Positions 43,742 through 55,023 of a stretch of DNA of 64,000 nt are shown one piece after another (within the stretch, counting starts at the first letter, position 1; each line of letters starts with the position of its first letter). The stretch spans positions 1-64,000 of the forward strand of contig DFGT01000024.1 in NCBI GenBank assembly GCA_002371265.1, given 5' to 3'. Under the pieces are notes generated by a model that saw nothing but the letters and a program-made list of their open reading frames with translations, searched no databases and had not been told where the DNA came from. The position numbers and the translations under genes are program-made. This stretch comes from Bacteroidales bacterium UBA3743 (GTDB lineage: Bacteria; Bacteroidota; Bacteroidia; Bacteroidales; Paludibacteraceae).

Positions 43742-44938
43742 TCATTTAACATTTATATAGCACACTCTTCCAATCTTCCTCATCCACTCTTTGTTTTCGT
43801 CGTAGCTCTTTTCATCAGTCAAAACCCATACGAATTTAGTCCGTGTGAAAAAATCAATTTTGGGTTGCGGCGCATATCCGTCTGTGAAGATTATCATTCC
43901 GTCGTAGAAATTATGATTTTGAAGATAATCGAATGCTACTTGGAAATCTGTGCCTCCTCTACCCTTCACTTCACTACATTTCATCTGCTTGGCATCTTTT
44001 ATACTGATCGGTTGTGGAGTCTGTAGCTGGCAGTCAAACTGTATTACGTCTATTTTCGACACTCCATATCTGAACATGCGTCGCATCACTCCAAAGAAAT
44101 TTGCCAATTCTGTATGAGTGACAGATAAACTTGTATCCACAGCTATCAGCAATCGCGTCTCCAGATCATATTTGCTACCCATCTGCTGAAATTCAAATCG
44201 TCGGTTGGGACGCATACGTGTCAGATGGCGTTTGCTTGATAAAATGGAGGCTCTGAATCCTGAAAGTGTCTTGCGATAATCTATTTTTGCTTTCGACGAT
44301 GCGATTATCTTCTCCGTAAGATTTCCTGGAATGGAACCCCAACTTTTTGAAGAATTTATCTGTTCGATAAGTCCGTTGATTTTGTCACATCTTTCATCAT
44401 CTTCTTCCCATAGAGCCGCTCTGTCCGACATATTTCCGGGAACATCAGTGTTGAATCCTGAATTTGAATCTGATTTATCATTATTCCCGTCGCCATCATT
44501 GGAATCACCACCAGAATCTTTTAAATTTTCATCATTTATCTTCATCAGGTACCATTCGTAGAATTTTCCTGATTCAAGTCCGAAATCAGCGGGATTGACA
44601 AATCTGTATTCTTCAAATTTATAATGCCCATACAGAGTCATGTCGCTGGCGGCGATCATTTTTTCGTTCGGACAGTTGATAGGACGACGTGAGTATGGAT
44701 GCTTTAGAAATACGCGGATCATTTCCGTCTTCATCAATTCTTCCAACTGATTGTCTGTCAACAATTTTATATAGTCTGCATTATATTCAATTCTGCCCTG
44801 TCCACATCTTATCGCACAATTCATATATGGATTTTCCGTCAATTCATTAATGCAGTAGACAGCAAAAAATGCCGGCTCACGAAGATACCACATATCCGCG
44901 AGCTGCTTAAATCTATCTTTTGCAATCAATTTCTCCAT
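43742..44938 (-). CDS. VWA-like domain protein (DUF2201-type)
   Basis: A 398-residue protein. The C-terminal half has a von Willebrand A fold with the MIDAS motif DTSLS at about residues 267-271, then RGGTDF and MIIFTDGYA. The N-terminal half (EEYRFVNPADFG, the HPYSRRP region) is like the putative metallopeptidase-derived part of DUF2201 proteins. An acidic Asn/Asp/Ser-rich linker lies near residues 145-170. It follows the MoxR-like ATPase by 38 bases; MoxR plus VWA pairs act together as chaperone-like assemblers that insert cofactors or remodel complexes. The client is unknown here. Confidence 0.8.
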   Translation of the reverse strand: MEKLIAKDRFKQLADMWYLREPAFFAVYCINELTENPYMNCAIRCGQGRIEYNADYIKLLTDNQLEELMKTEMIRVFLKHPYSRRPINCPNEKMIAASDMTLYGHYKFEEYRFVNPADFGLESGKFYEWYLMKINDENLKDSGGDSNDGDGNNDKSDSNSGFNTDVPGNMSDRAALWEEDDERCDKINGLIEQINSSKSWGSIPGNLTEKIIASSKAKIDYRKTLSGFRASILSSKRHLTRMRPNRRFEFQQMGSKYDLETRLLIAVDTSLSVTHTELANFFGVMRRMFRYGVSKIDVIQFDCQLQTPQPISIKDAKQMKCSEVKGRGGTDFQVAFDYLQNHNFYDGMIIFTDGYAPQPKIDFFTRTKFVWVLTDEKSYDENKEWMRKIGRVCYINVK

Positions 44939-44976
44939 ATAAAATTTATCTACGTTTTTGTCTATCGTCTATCTTA

Positions 44977-46044
44977 CTAAATGCCATCAACAAATTTCTG
45001 AATCTTTCCCAACAATTCAGGCATCTCAGAAACAATAAACATCACAGTATCAGGATAATTTCCACCACTGAACAGAGAAGACCAATGTGCGAACGCTTCA
45101 TTTTTATTCTCTTTTTCAAGCATCTCAACGTAGGCAGGAAGATTTTTCTTGACTTTTTCTTTCTCTTTATCATCTTTCAATCCCGTCTCCATATAGCGGA
45201 AAAGAGATTCATTCACAATGGATAATTCATGGAGTTGCAATGATTTTAGCGTCTTCTCATGCTTTTTGTAGTTCAGAAGAATTTCTTTTGCCGACGGCAA
45301 TGCTTTCTTGCTGATGTATTCGAAAAACAGAGTTCCTGCCTGGTTTCCCACTATTCCTGAAATCAGTTTCTTATAAATTGAATCAATGTCCGACACTCCT
45401 TCAATCATGTCACTCACTCTTTTCCATCCACGTCTGTCTGGAGTCTTTTCAAGTCCATTGTCAATATCTGTAGCCACACCGTCGAGTTGATCCGAATGTT
45501 CTTGGATAAAGTTTATAACCCTCTCGTCGACTCCATTTTCTGCAGCCCACAAGAGCCATTCCGACGGTGTTGGTCGGAAATTGTAGATGTTGAAACGAGA
45601 AACAAGTGCTGGATCCAAATCCGTCAGCTGATACTCTTCTCCTGAATTGACCGCAGAAATGATACGGCTGCCTTCTGGCAACTGTTTGCCAGCCAATTTT
45701 TTATTCAGGGCAAGATCCATTATCGTCTGCAACACCTCTGGACGGGCACGGTTCAACTCATCAAGGAAGAGAACGATTGGTTTTCCATCTGTAGGAAACC
45801 AATATGGCGGCATAAACTCAGTGTTGCCAGTCTTTTCATTTTTGTATGGCAAACCGATCAAATCACCGGGATCACTCATCTGTCCGAGAAAAAGCGACAC
45901 CACTTTCATCCCTTTTGAAGAGAAATATTTAGTGAGAATTTCCGACTTGCCAATTCCGTGCTTTCCGGAAAGCATGATATTTTGGTCTGCTGGAGTAAGA
46001 TCAAGCAGTTGTATAAGTTCTTTAGAATTAACTGATATTGCCAT
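44977..46044 (-). CDS. MoxR-like AAA+ ATPase
   Basis: A 355-residue AAA+ protein. Walker A GKHGIGKSE at residues 27-35, Walker B IVLFLDELNRARP at 90-102, sensor 1 IISAVNSGE, and the DPALVSRFNIYNF arginine-finger region. It belongs with the MoxR/RavA group that works with VWA partners, the next gene on the strand (38 bases on). An ATP-driven remodelling role is established for the family; a specific target is not evident. Confidence 0.85.
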   Translation of the reverse strand: MAISVNSKELIQLLDLTPADQNIMLSGKHGIGKSEILTKYFSSKGMKVVSLFLGQMSDPGDLIGLPYKNEKTGNTEFMPPYWFPTDGKPIVLFLDELNRARPEVLQTIMDLALNKKLAGKQLPEGSRIISAVNSGEEYQLTDLDPALVSRFNIYNFRPTPSEWLLWAAENGVDERVINFIQEHSDQLDGVATDIDNGLEKTPDRRGWKRVSDMIEGVSDIDSIYKKLISGIVGNQAGTLFFEYISKKALPSAKEILLNYKKHEKTLKSLQLHELSIVNESLFRYMETGLKDDKEKEKVKKNLPAYVEMLEKENKNEAFAHWSSLFSGGNYPDTVMFIVSEMPELLGKIQKFVDGI

Positions 46045-46084
46045 ATTTCAGAATAATTTTAAATCATAAGTAGACGGTGGGCTA

Positions 46085-46705
46085 CTAGTAAAGTTCTGTC
46101 ACTGTAGCATTTAAATTGACTTTCAAACTATCGATTTGTTTTTTATATTGTTTTGATGTTTGTTTGTCTATTGGTGCTATGAAATAGGATTTCAGACTAT
46201 CCGCACTCACCTCTGTCCATTTCTTTTTATTCACTTCCAAACAATACGATACGACCGACCATTTTTCATATTCCTTAAAGTCATTTAATTCATAACAAAA
46301 CCCATCAGATGATAATATTGAATGGTATTTCTCCCAGATTCCATCCTTTTCATACAGACAAAAATATCCAGGGTCAATGCTTATGATGGCATGCTGTGGA
46401 ATATGTCTAACTACATAACGAGATGTTTCAGCAACTTTTGGATGATAAAAATATGCCATATATAGAATCAACGTGACAGCAGTAATAATCCCTGTGAAAA
46501 GTACCATTAGATGTTTCTTCAACTGATGAATATTAAAGAAAAAAATCAAAAAGGATGTTATTATACTTATTACTAAACACACGAGATTCAGATTCCATCT
46601 CAAATAATCGCAACCGATGGAGATGAAAGAGAGAATTATGCCTGAACAAAATGAAATCAGAAATGTGATATCAAGAATATGATTCAATTTATTATTCATC
46701 AGCAT
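46085..46705 (-). CDS. Membrane protein of unknown function
   Basis: A 206-residue protein with about three membrane helices in its first 90 residues (ILDITFLISFCSGIILSFI, LVCLVISIITSFLIFFF and VLFTGIITAVTLILYMAYFY) and a soluble domain rich in aromatic residues and Lys. Its start region overlaps the end of the upstream membrane protein gene by 14 bases, or 8 if the ATG at 46699 is used. I recognise no family. It lies directly before the MoxR-like ATPase on the same strand. Confidence 0.65.
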   Translation of the reverse strand: MLMNNKLNHILDITFLISFCSGIILSFISIGCDYLRWNLNLVCLVISIITSFLIFFFNIHQLKKHLMVLFTGIITAVTLILYMAYFYHPKVAETSRYVVRHIPQHAIISIDPGYFCLYEKDGIWEKYHSILSSDGFCYELNDFKEYEKWSVVSYCLEVNKKKWTEVSADSLKSYFIAPIDKQTSKQYKKQIDSLKVNLNATVTELY

Positions 46706-47204
46706 CTACCTCCTTTTCGTATTGTTTAATCAATCGGGCACACCACAATAGCGGCAAAATGCCAAAGAGTCCGAATGAGCAATCCACTAATGTCCAGAAG
46801 AATGGAATCGAACGTATTGGTCCACAAATGAAAGCAAGAGGGAATATTGATACACAACAGAACATTCCCCAATATATAACCCATTTGTTTTTTATAGGAT
46901 CACGATATGGGCCGACGAACAATGCGGCTATCATCAGGTGTGCGTATGCCAACCAATCAAAGCCATAGGCAAGATATGGATATTTGTCATTGGTCTCAGT
47001 AATACCTATCTTAACATTATAAAGCCATGAAAACAGTGGTTGGATGGCATTGTCTTTCATTAGGTTGATAGTCTCCTGATCTATGGAGAAAATGGAACAT
47101 AAAAGATTCAGTTCACACTCCACAGGAAAAGCTGTCACACCAGCCACAACCAATGCCACAATATAGAAAACAATCAAAATGCGGATTTTCTTTAATGTTG
47201 TCAT
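46692..47204 (-). CDS. Four-helix membrane protein of unknown function
   Basis: A 170-residue protein from ATG 47204 (the seven residues above, rich in Met/Ile, are less likely coding). Helices: IRILIVFYIVALVVAGVTAF, YLAYGFDWLAYAHLMIAALFVG, WVIYWGMFCCVSIFPLAFICG and WTLVDCSFGLFGILPLLWC, with GPYRDPIKNKWVI between helices two and three. The C-terminal tail is acidic (KEVDADE). No family recognised. Probably co-transcribed with the following membrane protein. Confidence 0.65.
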   Translation of the reverse strand: MTTLKKIRILIVFYIVALVVAGVTAFPVECELNLLCSIFSIDQETINLMKDNAIQPLFSWLYNVKIGITETNDKYPYLAYGFDWLAYAHLMIAALFVGPYRDPIKNKWVIYWGMFCCVSIFPLAFICGPIRSIPFFWTLVDCSFGLFGILPLLWCARLIKQYEKEVDADE

Positions 47205-47323
47205 AATCATCAGTTTTATCATCAATAATCACGAAATTACAAAAAAACAGAGAAAGAATGATTGGTTTTCAAGTAAATGTTTGACAAATAATCGTAGTGG
47301 CGAATTTATATACCTTTATAAAC

Positions 47324-47350
47324 AAAAAGAGACGCGATTTCCCGCGTCTC
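47324..47350 (-). terminator. Terminator of lon
   Basis: On the minus strand GAGACGCG-(6 bases)-CGCGTCTC then TTTTT, located 24 bases after the lon stop. Confidence 0.85.
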
Positions 47351-47373
47351 CCTCATTTTTCATATCATTGAAT

Positions 47374-49782
47374 TTATACCAATGCTAATTTGAACACATC
47401 CTGCACATTATCAACGTAGTGGAATGTCACGCCTTCAAGATAATCTGGCTTGATCTCCTCCACATCTTTCTGATTATCCTTACACAAAATAATCTCCTTG
47501 ATACCTGCGCGTTTGGCTGCCAAAGTCTTCTCACGGATTCCGCCAACTGCTGTGACTTTTCCTCTCAACGTGATTTCTCCAGACATTGCCAAATTTGCTT
47601 TCACTTTTCTGCCTGTGAATGCCGATGCAAGTGCTGTGGCCATTGTGATACCGGCTGACGGACCATCTTTCGGAGTCGAGCCATCTGGCACGTGGATATG
47701 CACGGCTGTGTCGTCGAAGACTGTAGGGTCGATGCCTAATGTGTCGGCAGAACATTTCACATACTGCATAGCAAGCATTGCCGACTCTTTCATCACATCC
47801 CTGATCTGGCCTGTGACTGTCAGTGTAGGGTTCTTGCTCTTCGACAATGATGTCTCAATAAACAGGATCTCTCCACCGTAGCTTGTTACAGACAATCCCG
47901 TGACAACACCGATATTGTCGTTGCCTTCGTAAAGCTCATGCGGAACCTCTTTCTTTCCAAGGTATTCCTGGATATCCTCCACGTCGACTGTCGACTTGAA
48001 CTCCTCTTTCATCACAATCTTCTTGGCAAGCTTACGATAGATCTTGCGAATCTGTTTCTCCAATCCACGCACACCGCTTTCCATTGTATAGCCGGAAATC
48101 ACTTTATTCAAGGCTTCGTCCGTGAATGTGACTTCCTCCAATGAAACTCCAAGTTCAGCCGCGATTTTTGGTACGATATGACGCTTTGCAATTTGCAGCT
48201 TCTCTTCCTGTGAATATCCACCGATATTGATAAACTCCATACGGTCTTTCAACGGTTGGCTGATATTGCTGATGTCGTTGGCTGTAGCGATAAACATCAC
48301 GTTAGACAAGTCGTAATCCACGTCTAGATAATTATCGTGGAAATTCTTATTTTGCTCAGGATCAAGCACTTCAAGCAATGCAGAATCAGGGCTTCCGTGG
48401 AATCCGTCTGCATGGCTTACCTTGTCGATCTCATCAAGTATGAAGACGGGATTGCTGGATCCTGCATCCTTCATCGCTTTTAGTATACGTCCAGGCATTG
48501 CACCGACGTATGTGCGGCGATGACCACGTATTTCGCTTTCGTCATGGATTCCGCCAAGTGCCACACGCACATAGTTTCTGCCAAGAGCTTCTGCGATGGA
48601 TTTTCCTAAAGATGTCTTACCTACTCCTGGAGGGCCATACAAGCAAAGGATATTCGACTTCATATTTCCACGAAGTTTCATCACAGCAAGATGTTCAAGG
48701 ATTCTGTCTTTGATATCCTCCATGCCGTAATGGTCACGGTCGAGCACCTCTTGTGCGTTCTTCAATGAAAGAGTCTCCTTTGTCTTGACATCCCAAGGCA
48801 AAGCAAGCATATTCTCAAGGTATGTCACTTGAGTGGAATAGTCAAGTGATTGCTGAGGAAGTCGGTTTAGTTTGCCCAACTCCTTCATAAACACGTCTTT
48901 GATCTTCTTGTTCCATTTCTTTTTCTCAGATTCGGCAAGCAGACGTGAATAATCCTCATCGTCTCCATTTTCATCAAGTTCATCCTTGATTGTCTTCATC
49001 TGTTGCTGTAGGAAATAGTTGCGCTGCTGACGGTCGATCTGACGGTTTGTCTTCTCTCGGATATTCTGTTTTAGCGACGCAAGCTGCATTTCCTTGTTGA
49101 GCAAGGATAACAATATAAGAGCACGCTCTTTCAATGAGCCACATTCCAACATGTTCTGCTTATCTATTACAGAAAATGGGAAATTTGCCGCTACATAATT
49201 TACAAATGATATGCTGCTTTCTATATTGCGAAGAGCAAACATTGCTTCCATTGGCACTGCTCCGGAAGACGCTTTTAATATCTGCTCTGATCTCTCTTTG
49301 ACTGAATCCAATATGGCATCAAACTCTCGTTTCTCTTCGTCTTCAGGGAGCATCTCTTCTAGAAGCACAACATCTGATTCCAAGAAATTAGACTGAACAC
49401 GCAAGTCTTTTATCATCACACGGCGTAAACCTTGGATGATTGCTGTGCTCTGTCCGTTTGGCATATCTAGTATTTTCACTACATTTCCTACGACACCAAC
49501 GTCATATAGATCCTTCTTGGTTGGCTCATCCTCACGCGCATCTCTCTGAGTGACAACCACCAATGGCTCGTTTAACGATTTAGTCCGTTTTGCTGCATAT
49601 TTTGATTTTGCTCTTCCTAGTTGTACTGGCAAAACAACCCCAGGCATCAGCACTACATTGCGTAATGCCAGTGTCATGAGTCCTTCTGTCTTATCTAATT
49701 TATATTCTTCCGGCACTCCGCCGTCTGCAATCACTGGAATAAATTCTCCGTTTTCTTCGTTCATATCATCGAAATTGTTCAT
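47374..49782 (-). CDS. lon: ATP-dependent Lon protease
   Basis: An 802-residue AAA+ serine protease degrading misfolded and regulatory proteins in the cytoplasm. N-terminal substrate domain (MTLALRNVVLMPGVVLPVQL), Walker A CLYGPPGVGKTS near residue 380, Walker B VFILDEIDKV, and the proteolytic domain with Ser in DGPSAGITMATAL near residue 705 and Lys in LAAKRAGIKEIIL. Length is normal. The gene stands alone with a candidate operator (49826-49860) at its promoter. Confidence 0.97.
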   Translation of the reverse strand: MNNFDDMNEENGEFIPVIADGGVPEEYKLDKTEGLMTLALRNVVLMPGVVLPVQLGRAKSKYAAKRTKSLNEPLVVVTQRDAREDEPTKKDLYDVGVVGNVVKILDMPNGQSTAIIQGLRRVMIKDLRVQSNFLESDVVLLEEMLPEDEEKREFDAILDSVKERSEQILKASSGAVPMEAMFALRNIESSISFVNYVAANFPFSVIDKQNMLECGSLKERALILLSLLNKEMQLASLKQNIREKTNRQIDRQQRNYFLQQQMKTIKDELDENGDDEDYSRLLAESEKKKWNKKIKDVFMKELGKLNRLPQQSLDYSTQVTYLENMLALPWDVKTKETLSLKNAQEVLDRDHYGMEDIKDRILEHLAVMKLRGNMKSNILCLYGPPGVGKTSLGKSIAEALGRNYVRVALGGIHDESEIRGHRRTYVGAMPGRILKAMKDAGSSNPVFILDEIDKVSHADGFHGSPDSALLEVLDPEQNKNFHDNYLDVDYDLSNVMFIATANDISNISQPLKDRMEFINIGGYSQEEKLQIAKRHIVPKIAAELGVSLEEVTFTDEALNKVISGYTMESGVRGLEKQIRKIYRKLAKKIVMKEEFKSTVDVEDIQEYLGKKEVPHELYEGNDNIGVVTGLSVTSYGGEILFIETSLSKSKNPTLTVTGQIRDVMKESAMLAMQYVKCSADTLGIDPTVFDDTAVHIHVPDGSTPKDGPSAGITMATALASAFTGRKVKANLAMSGEITLRGKVTAVGGIREKTLAAKRAGIKEIILCKDNQKDVEEIKPDYLEGVTFHYVDNVQDVFKLALV

Positions 49783-49819
49783 GTTCTAATTTAAAAATAT
49801 TATTACATCTCATAAAAAT

Positions 49820-49860
49820 CAAAATGTATGCCAAATTGAATATACGACAAATTGGCATAC
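49820..49860 (-). promoter_or_regulatory. lon promoter with an overlapping inverted repeat
   Basis: Read on the minus strand: TTTG (49851-49848), 19 bases, TACATTTTG (49828-49820), a near match to the -33/-7 pattern with one extra T. The two arms GTATGCCAA (49826-49834) and TTGGCATAC (49852-49860) form a perfect 9-bp inverted repeat with a 17-base spacer that brackets the promoter, so it is a candidate operator for a dimeric or stress regulator. Confidence 0.55.
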
Positions 49861-49896
49861 TCTTTGTTTTATAATATGACAAATTTACAAGGCTAC

Positions 49897-50679
49897 CTAG
49901 TCGAAATACTCTATTTCCCTATTTTCTTCTTCCAGGATATTCCCGTCGTTGTCAACACGTCGTCTTTCTATCCAATTGCCATGCTCGTCACAACGAAATC
50001 TTTCTTTTTCTATGATACTGTCTTTTATGTCAAAGAATCTTTTTTCGGAAAGAAAACCTAGCGAGTCATAGAAATATATAATTTTTTTTATTGTATCGTT
50101 GTGGTTGACCTGCTCTAACACATTGCCCAATGTGTCGTATTTTTCAACGATATTGGATTCTGTATCTTTATCAGAGATAAAAGCGTTGATTTCAAACTTA
50201 CGGTTTTTATTGTCGTAAGTGTATTTAAAAATTAGTTTTAAGGAATCTTCTGGGTGTAGAGTCTCTTTTGTAGCAAGATTTCCTTGATCATCATAAGTGA
50301 AAAACGTTTCTGAAATCACCGATTTATCTCCATCATTGTTTTCGTAACTTACAATGTGCACAATTCTCCCCTCATTGTCAAAAGTGTTATCAAAAGTTAT
50401 CTTGTAGTCAAGTAAATGAGCGGATGTCATTTCTTTGAGGTAGCCATGCCAATCATACTTGTATTCATCATAATCGTTGCACGGATAAATAAATTTTATG
50501 AGGTATCCGTCTTTATTATATTCTTCTGTATATGATTCGTTCAGTTTTACATATTTTACCTTCCCTTTAAGTCCTGCTTCCGATGTGTCGGATTCCCTTT
50601 GTGGATTCAGATAACAAGAAGAAGGAGTTATTGACAAAATTATCAGAAATGATAAAATATGTAATATGTGCTTACTCAT
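49897..50679 (-). CDS. Lipoprotein with YD/RHS-like repeats
   Basis: A 260-residue lipoprotein: signal MSKHILHILSFLIILSITPSSC (Cys22). The body has repeated YD-like words spaced about 20-25 residues apart (TFDNTFDNEGRIV, FTYDDQGNLATKE, YTYDNKNRKFEI, EKYDTLGNVLEQV, YFYDSLGFLSEKRFF, DEHGNWIERR), the pattern of short RHS/YD beta-strands that build shells or simple surface folds. There is no toxin domain at the C-terminus, which ends in an acidic tail (REIEYFD). Function unknown. Confidence 0.72.
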   Translation of the reverse strand: MSKHILHILSFLIILSITPSSCYLNPQRESDTSEAGLKGKVKYVKLNESYTEEYNKDGYLIKFIYPCNDYDEYKYDWHGYLKEMTSAHLLDYKITFDNTFDNEGRIVHIVSYENNDGDKSVISETFFTYDDQGNLATKETLHPEDSLKLIFKYTYDNKNRKFEINAFISDKDTESNIVEKYDTLGNVLEQVNHNDTIKKIIYFYDSLGFLSEKRFFDIKDSIIEKERFRCDEHGNWIERRRVDNDGNILEEENREIEYFD

Positions 50680-50692
50680 TGAATGAAAATCA

Positions 50693-50722
50693 AAAGGAAC
50701 TATACATGGATATAGTTCCTTT
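50693..50722 (-). terminator. Terminator of the ABC-F/gldB operon
   Basis: AAAGGAACTATA-(6 bases)-TATAGTTCCTTT, a perfect 12-bp stem read from the minus strand and followed by TTGATTTTC, 27 bases after the gldB-like stop. Confidence 0.8.
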
Positions 50723-50748
50723 ATATTGTTTAAGTTTCTATAATTGGC

Positions 50749-51804
50749 TTATTTTGGATTATATCCAGACATTTCCAGAATTTCTGATGCGTCGTTGTTG
50801 TTCATCAGCTCCTGAAGTGTCACATTAGTATTGGCATCCAGATAAGCTTTCACTATATTGTAGCCGACAAACAATCCGCTTCTTCCCGGAGAATCCTGAG
50901 GAAAGAATGCAGTCGACGGTGCTGGATCACAATATTTGCCTACTGTCAGACGGTCGGTGTTGAACAGATGCTTGTACTCTGCCATATAGTGCCACATTTG
51001 TGCCTCATTTTGGCAACACCATTCATATTGGTCAGGTGTGTAGCCTAGGATTGTGTGGAGATCTTCATTTGGCAAAGATACGGAAGTCAAATACACCAAT
51101 TTTCCAAGATAGATGATCTTTTGCAACAATGTTGGGGCAGACTCTTTGAACTCGTATTCCGTCGACAACCAACAAAATACGCCATCTGAAACCAATTTCT
51201 CACGTCGGTAGTTGCAGATCATGTAGTCGTACAATCCGTCGACATATTTATAATTTGGATAATTCGCTCCGAGATAATATTCAAGAGAGAATCCCAAACG
51301 GCTTTTAGTACACAACACATTAGAATAGAATCCCGACACTATAGCCACATATTGCTTTGGCACATTCATGTCGGGAAGATTAGTCTTCAGGATCGAGAAT
51401 GCGTTGTCAAGCTCTTGTTTTTCAGCAGACATATCTGGAAAAACAGAATCTGCATCTTGGAAAAACTCGCAATATGGTTTGCCGGTAGCGAATTTCTGGA
51501 TGATATTTCTTGTCTCCATCTGATCCACATTTCCGATATTTAAAACGGCTTCTGTGTAGATGTCAAGAAAATTCATATCCGACGAGTCATTCGCAGCATA
51601 GACATCCTTCAGTTTTGCGAATTCTGATGCTGAGTTGGCATAGTTCAATCCCGTCAACTCTTTATCCAGTCGACGGAACTCAACGTCTACCCTATTCTCT
51701 TCTGGGATAGCCACTTTAGAAAATCTATCCTCTGATCTTGATCCGCAACCGACGAGTGTGGCCGCAGCGAAAATCGATGATATCAGTCTAACGGCAAATT
51801 TCAT
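50749..51804 (-). CDS. gldB: GldB-family gliding motility lipoprotein
   Basis: A 351-residue lipoprotein: signal MKFAVRLISSIFAAATLVGC (Cys20). The RVDVEFRRLDKELTGLN start, YPNYKYVDGL and the C-terminal SPGRSGLFVGYNIVKAYLDANTNVTLQELMNNNDASEILEMSGYNPK fit GldB proteins, which Bacteroidetes need for gliding or for T9SS-linked processes; non-gliding gut Bacteroidales also carry homologues. It follows the ABC-F gene after 9 bases. I am fairly sure of the family, less of the function here. Confidence 0.72.
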   Translation of the reverse strand: MKFAVRLISSIFAAATLVGCGSRSEDRFSKVAIPEENRVDVEFRRLDKELTGLNYANSASEFAKLKDVYAANDSSDMNFLDIYTEAVLNIGNVDQMETRNIIQKFATGKPYCEFFQDADSVFPDMSAEKQELDNAFSILKTNLPDMNVPKQYVAIVSGFYSNVLCTKSRLGFSLEYYLGANYPNYKYVDGLYDYMICNYRREKLVSDGVFCWLSTEYEFKESAPTLLQKIIYLGKLVYLTSVSLPNEDLHTILGYTPDQYEWCCQNEAQMWHYMAEYKHLFNTDRLTVGKYCDPAPSTAFFPQDSPGRSGLFVGYNIVKAYLDANTNVTLQELMNNNDASEILEMSGYNPK

Positions 51805-51813
51805 TTTTTACGA

Positions 51814-53442
<1,629 letters not shown>

Positions 53443-53573
53443 TTATTAATTTTCGTGTTGAATTTCAAAATTTTTGCAAAGATACAAAAATTTATTGATT
53501 TATAACATAAAAACATGAAGGGTCAACCGAAATAAAACGGACGACCCTTCATAATTCTAAAGTGAATTAGATA

Positions 53574-54899
53574 TTATCTTCTAACAAACACTTTTTTTCT
53601 GCCTACAATATACAGACCTTTGTTTAGTCCGTCAAGTGCTTCACTCTCTTTGACATGCTGTTTCAACAGATATCCATTGATTGTGTAGACATTGACGAAA
53701 AGATCTACATCTGTCTTTTCCTCTGAAACAACCTGATCCACACCGACTGGACTATCCGCGTAGAATTCAATATTAATATCGTTATTGACAACAAATATTT
53801 AACAACCAGGATATCGATCTATATATTTGTATAAACGATAAAGATTGGATTTGTCACCATTCCAAATGTTATATAAAAAACGGTCCGAAACTAACACTGT
53901 ATCTCCTTTAGCATAACGTCCATTTTCTGTCCATTGAATATAATCTGGTTGATCAACTTCATGATAGTAGGAAATATTCACATTGAATGAATCTCCTTCA
54001 GCTTCATCCAATTTCACAATTTGCATTGGTCTAGTCAAATCAATCACTTTATAAATATAACTTCTTGATGAGTCATCATATACAACTGTATAAATCGAAT
54101 CATTTTTAAAATCATCATTTGATTTAACAGAAACCAATAAAGTATCGCCATAAGCAAATTTATAATTTCTTAGAGAGGCTATATCAGAGCAAAACGTTTC
54201 TTTTGTTGTCAAATTTGTGACAGTAGCAGAATCCTTCACTACTGATGATTGATAGTTTTCACAGATAAGAATATTGCCATATAGATCCAATGTGTCAGTT
54301 CTTTCAATGCGCAAATCCAAAAATGCCATTGGAATTGTATCTTTTTCAAAATGAAGAATGATAGTATCATCTGCAGTCAAGTAATAATCCCAAATATCTT
54401 TAAGATTTCCCATATTGGTTTCCCAATAAGAGAAATGATATCCGTTTTTAGATGCGTAAATCAAAGCTGGATCATGTGGATAAAAAAGCCAGTCTTTCTC
54501 CATGATTTTGCCTTCATACCAAAGTCCATTTCCACCGTAGACGATTCCTTTGGTAGTATCATCCGAGATAAATGTAAGATTGTATTTAGGCAATTCTTTG
54601 AAATATGCCAAAATAGTGTCATTATCTGACACTGTGTCTGTAGACAAACCTTTCACAGATTCCCAGCGATCAAATGTAAAACCATAATTAGGTTTCGCAT
54701 ACAGTTCTAGAGAATCTCCTACCGCTGTACTAATGTTTGACAGCGAAGCATATCCCTGTGTAGAATCTGCTGACATAACAAAGACATTACGATGCTGTAA
54801 TTTATAGTTAGGATCATAATCATCTGACATTGCAAACGAAAACAATGTTGAAATGATAACCATCAACATCGATAAGAGTATTTTTTTATTCATACGCAT
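53574..54899 (-). pseudogene. Secreted InlB/Bacterial-repeat-like protein with an in-frame stop
   Basis: The frame from ATG 54899 (signal peptide MNKKILLSMLMVIISTLFSFAMS) gives about 366 residues ending YIDRYPGC and a TAA at 53799-53801. The same frame continues without a second stop to 53574: IFVVNNDINIEFYADSPVGV, then FVNVYTINGYLLKQHVKESEAL and DGLNKGLYIVGRKKVFVRR, which is a typical Bacteroidetes C-terminal sorting-type tail. So the gene was one protein of about 441 residues and now carries a nonsense codon (or a readthrough site). The N-terminal half has repeated divergent Listeria-Bacteroides-type motifs: LYAKPNYGFTFDRWES and IYASKNGYHFSYWE. Confidence 0.65.
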
Positions 54900-54954
54900 T
54901 AATTTATGACTTAAAAGTTGATTTATAGATTTCGAATACAAAATTACAAAAAAA

Positions 54955-54999
54955 CAAAAAATAAAGAATCCGTACCACTTGTTAATAGCAGTACGGATT
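54955..54999 (-). terminator. Terminator of the giant T9SS protein gene
   Basis: On the minus strand AATCCGTAC-(15 bases)-GTACGGATT followed by CTTTATTTTTTG, starting 25 bases after the stop of the 2058-residue protein. Confidence 0.7.
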
Positions 55000-55023
55000 T
55001 TAAATATTAACATTTTTTAACCG

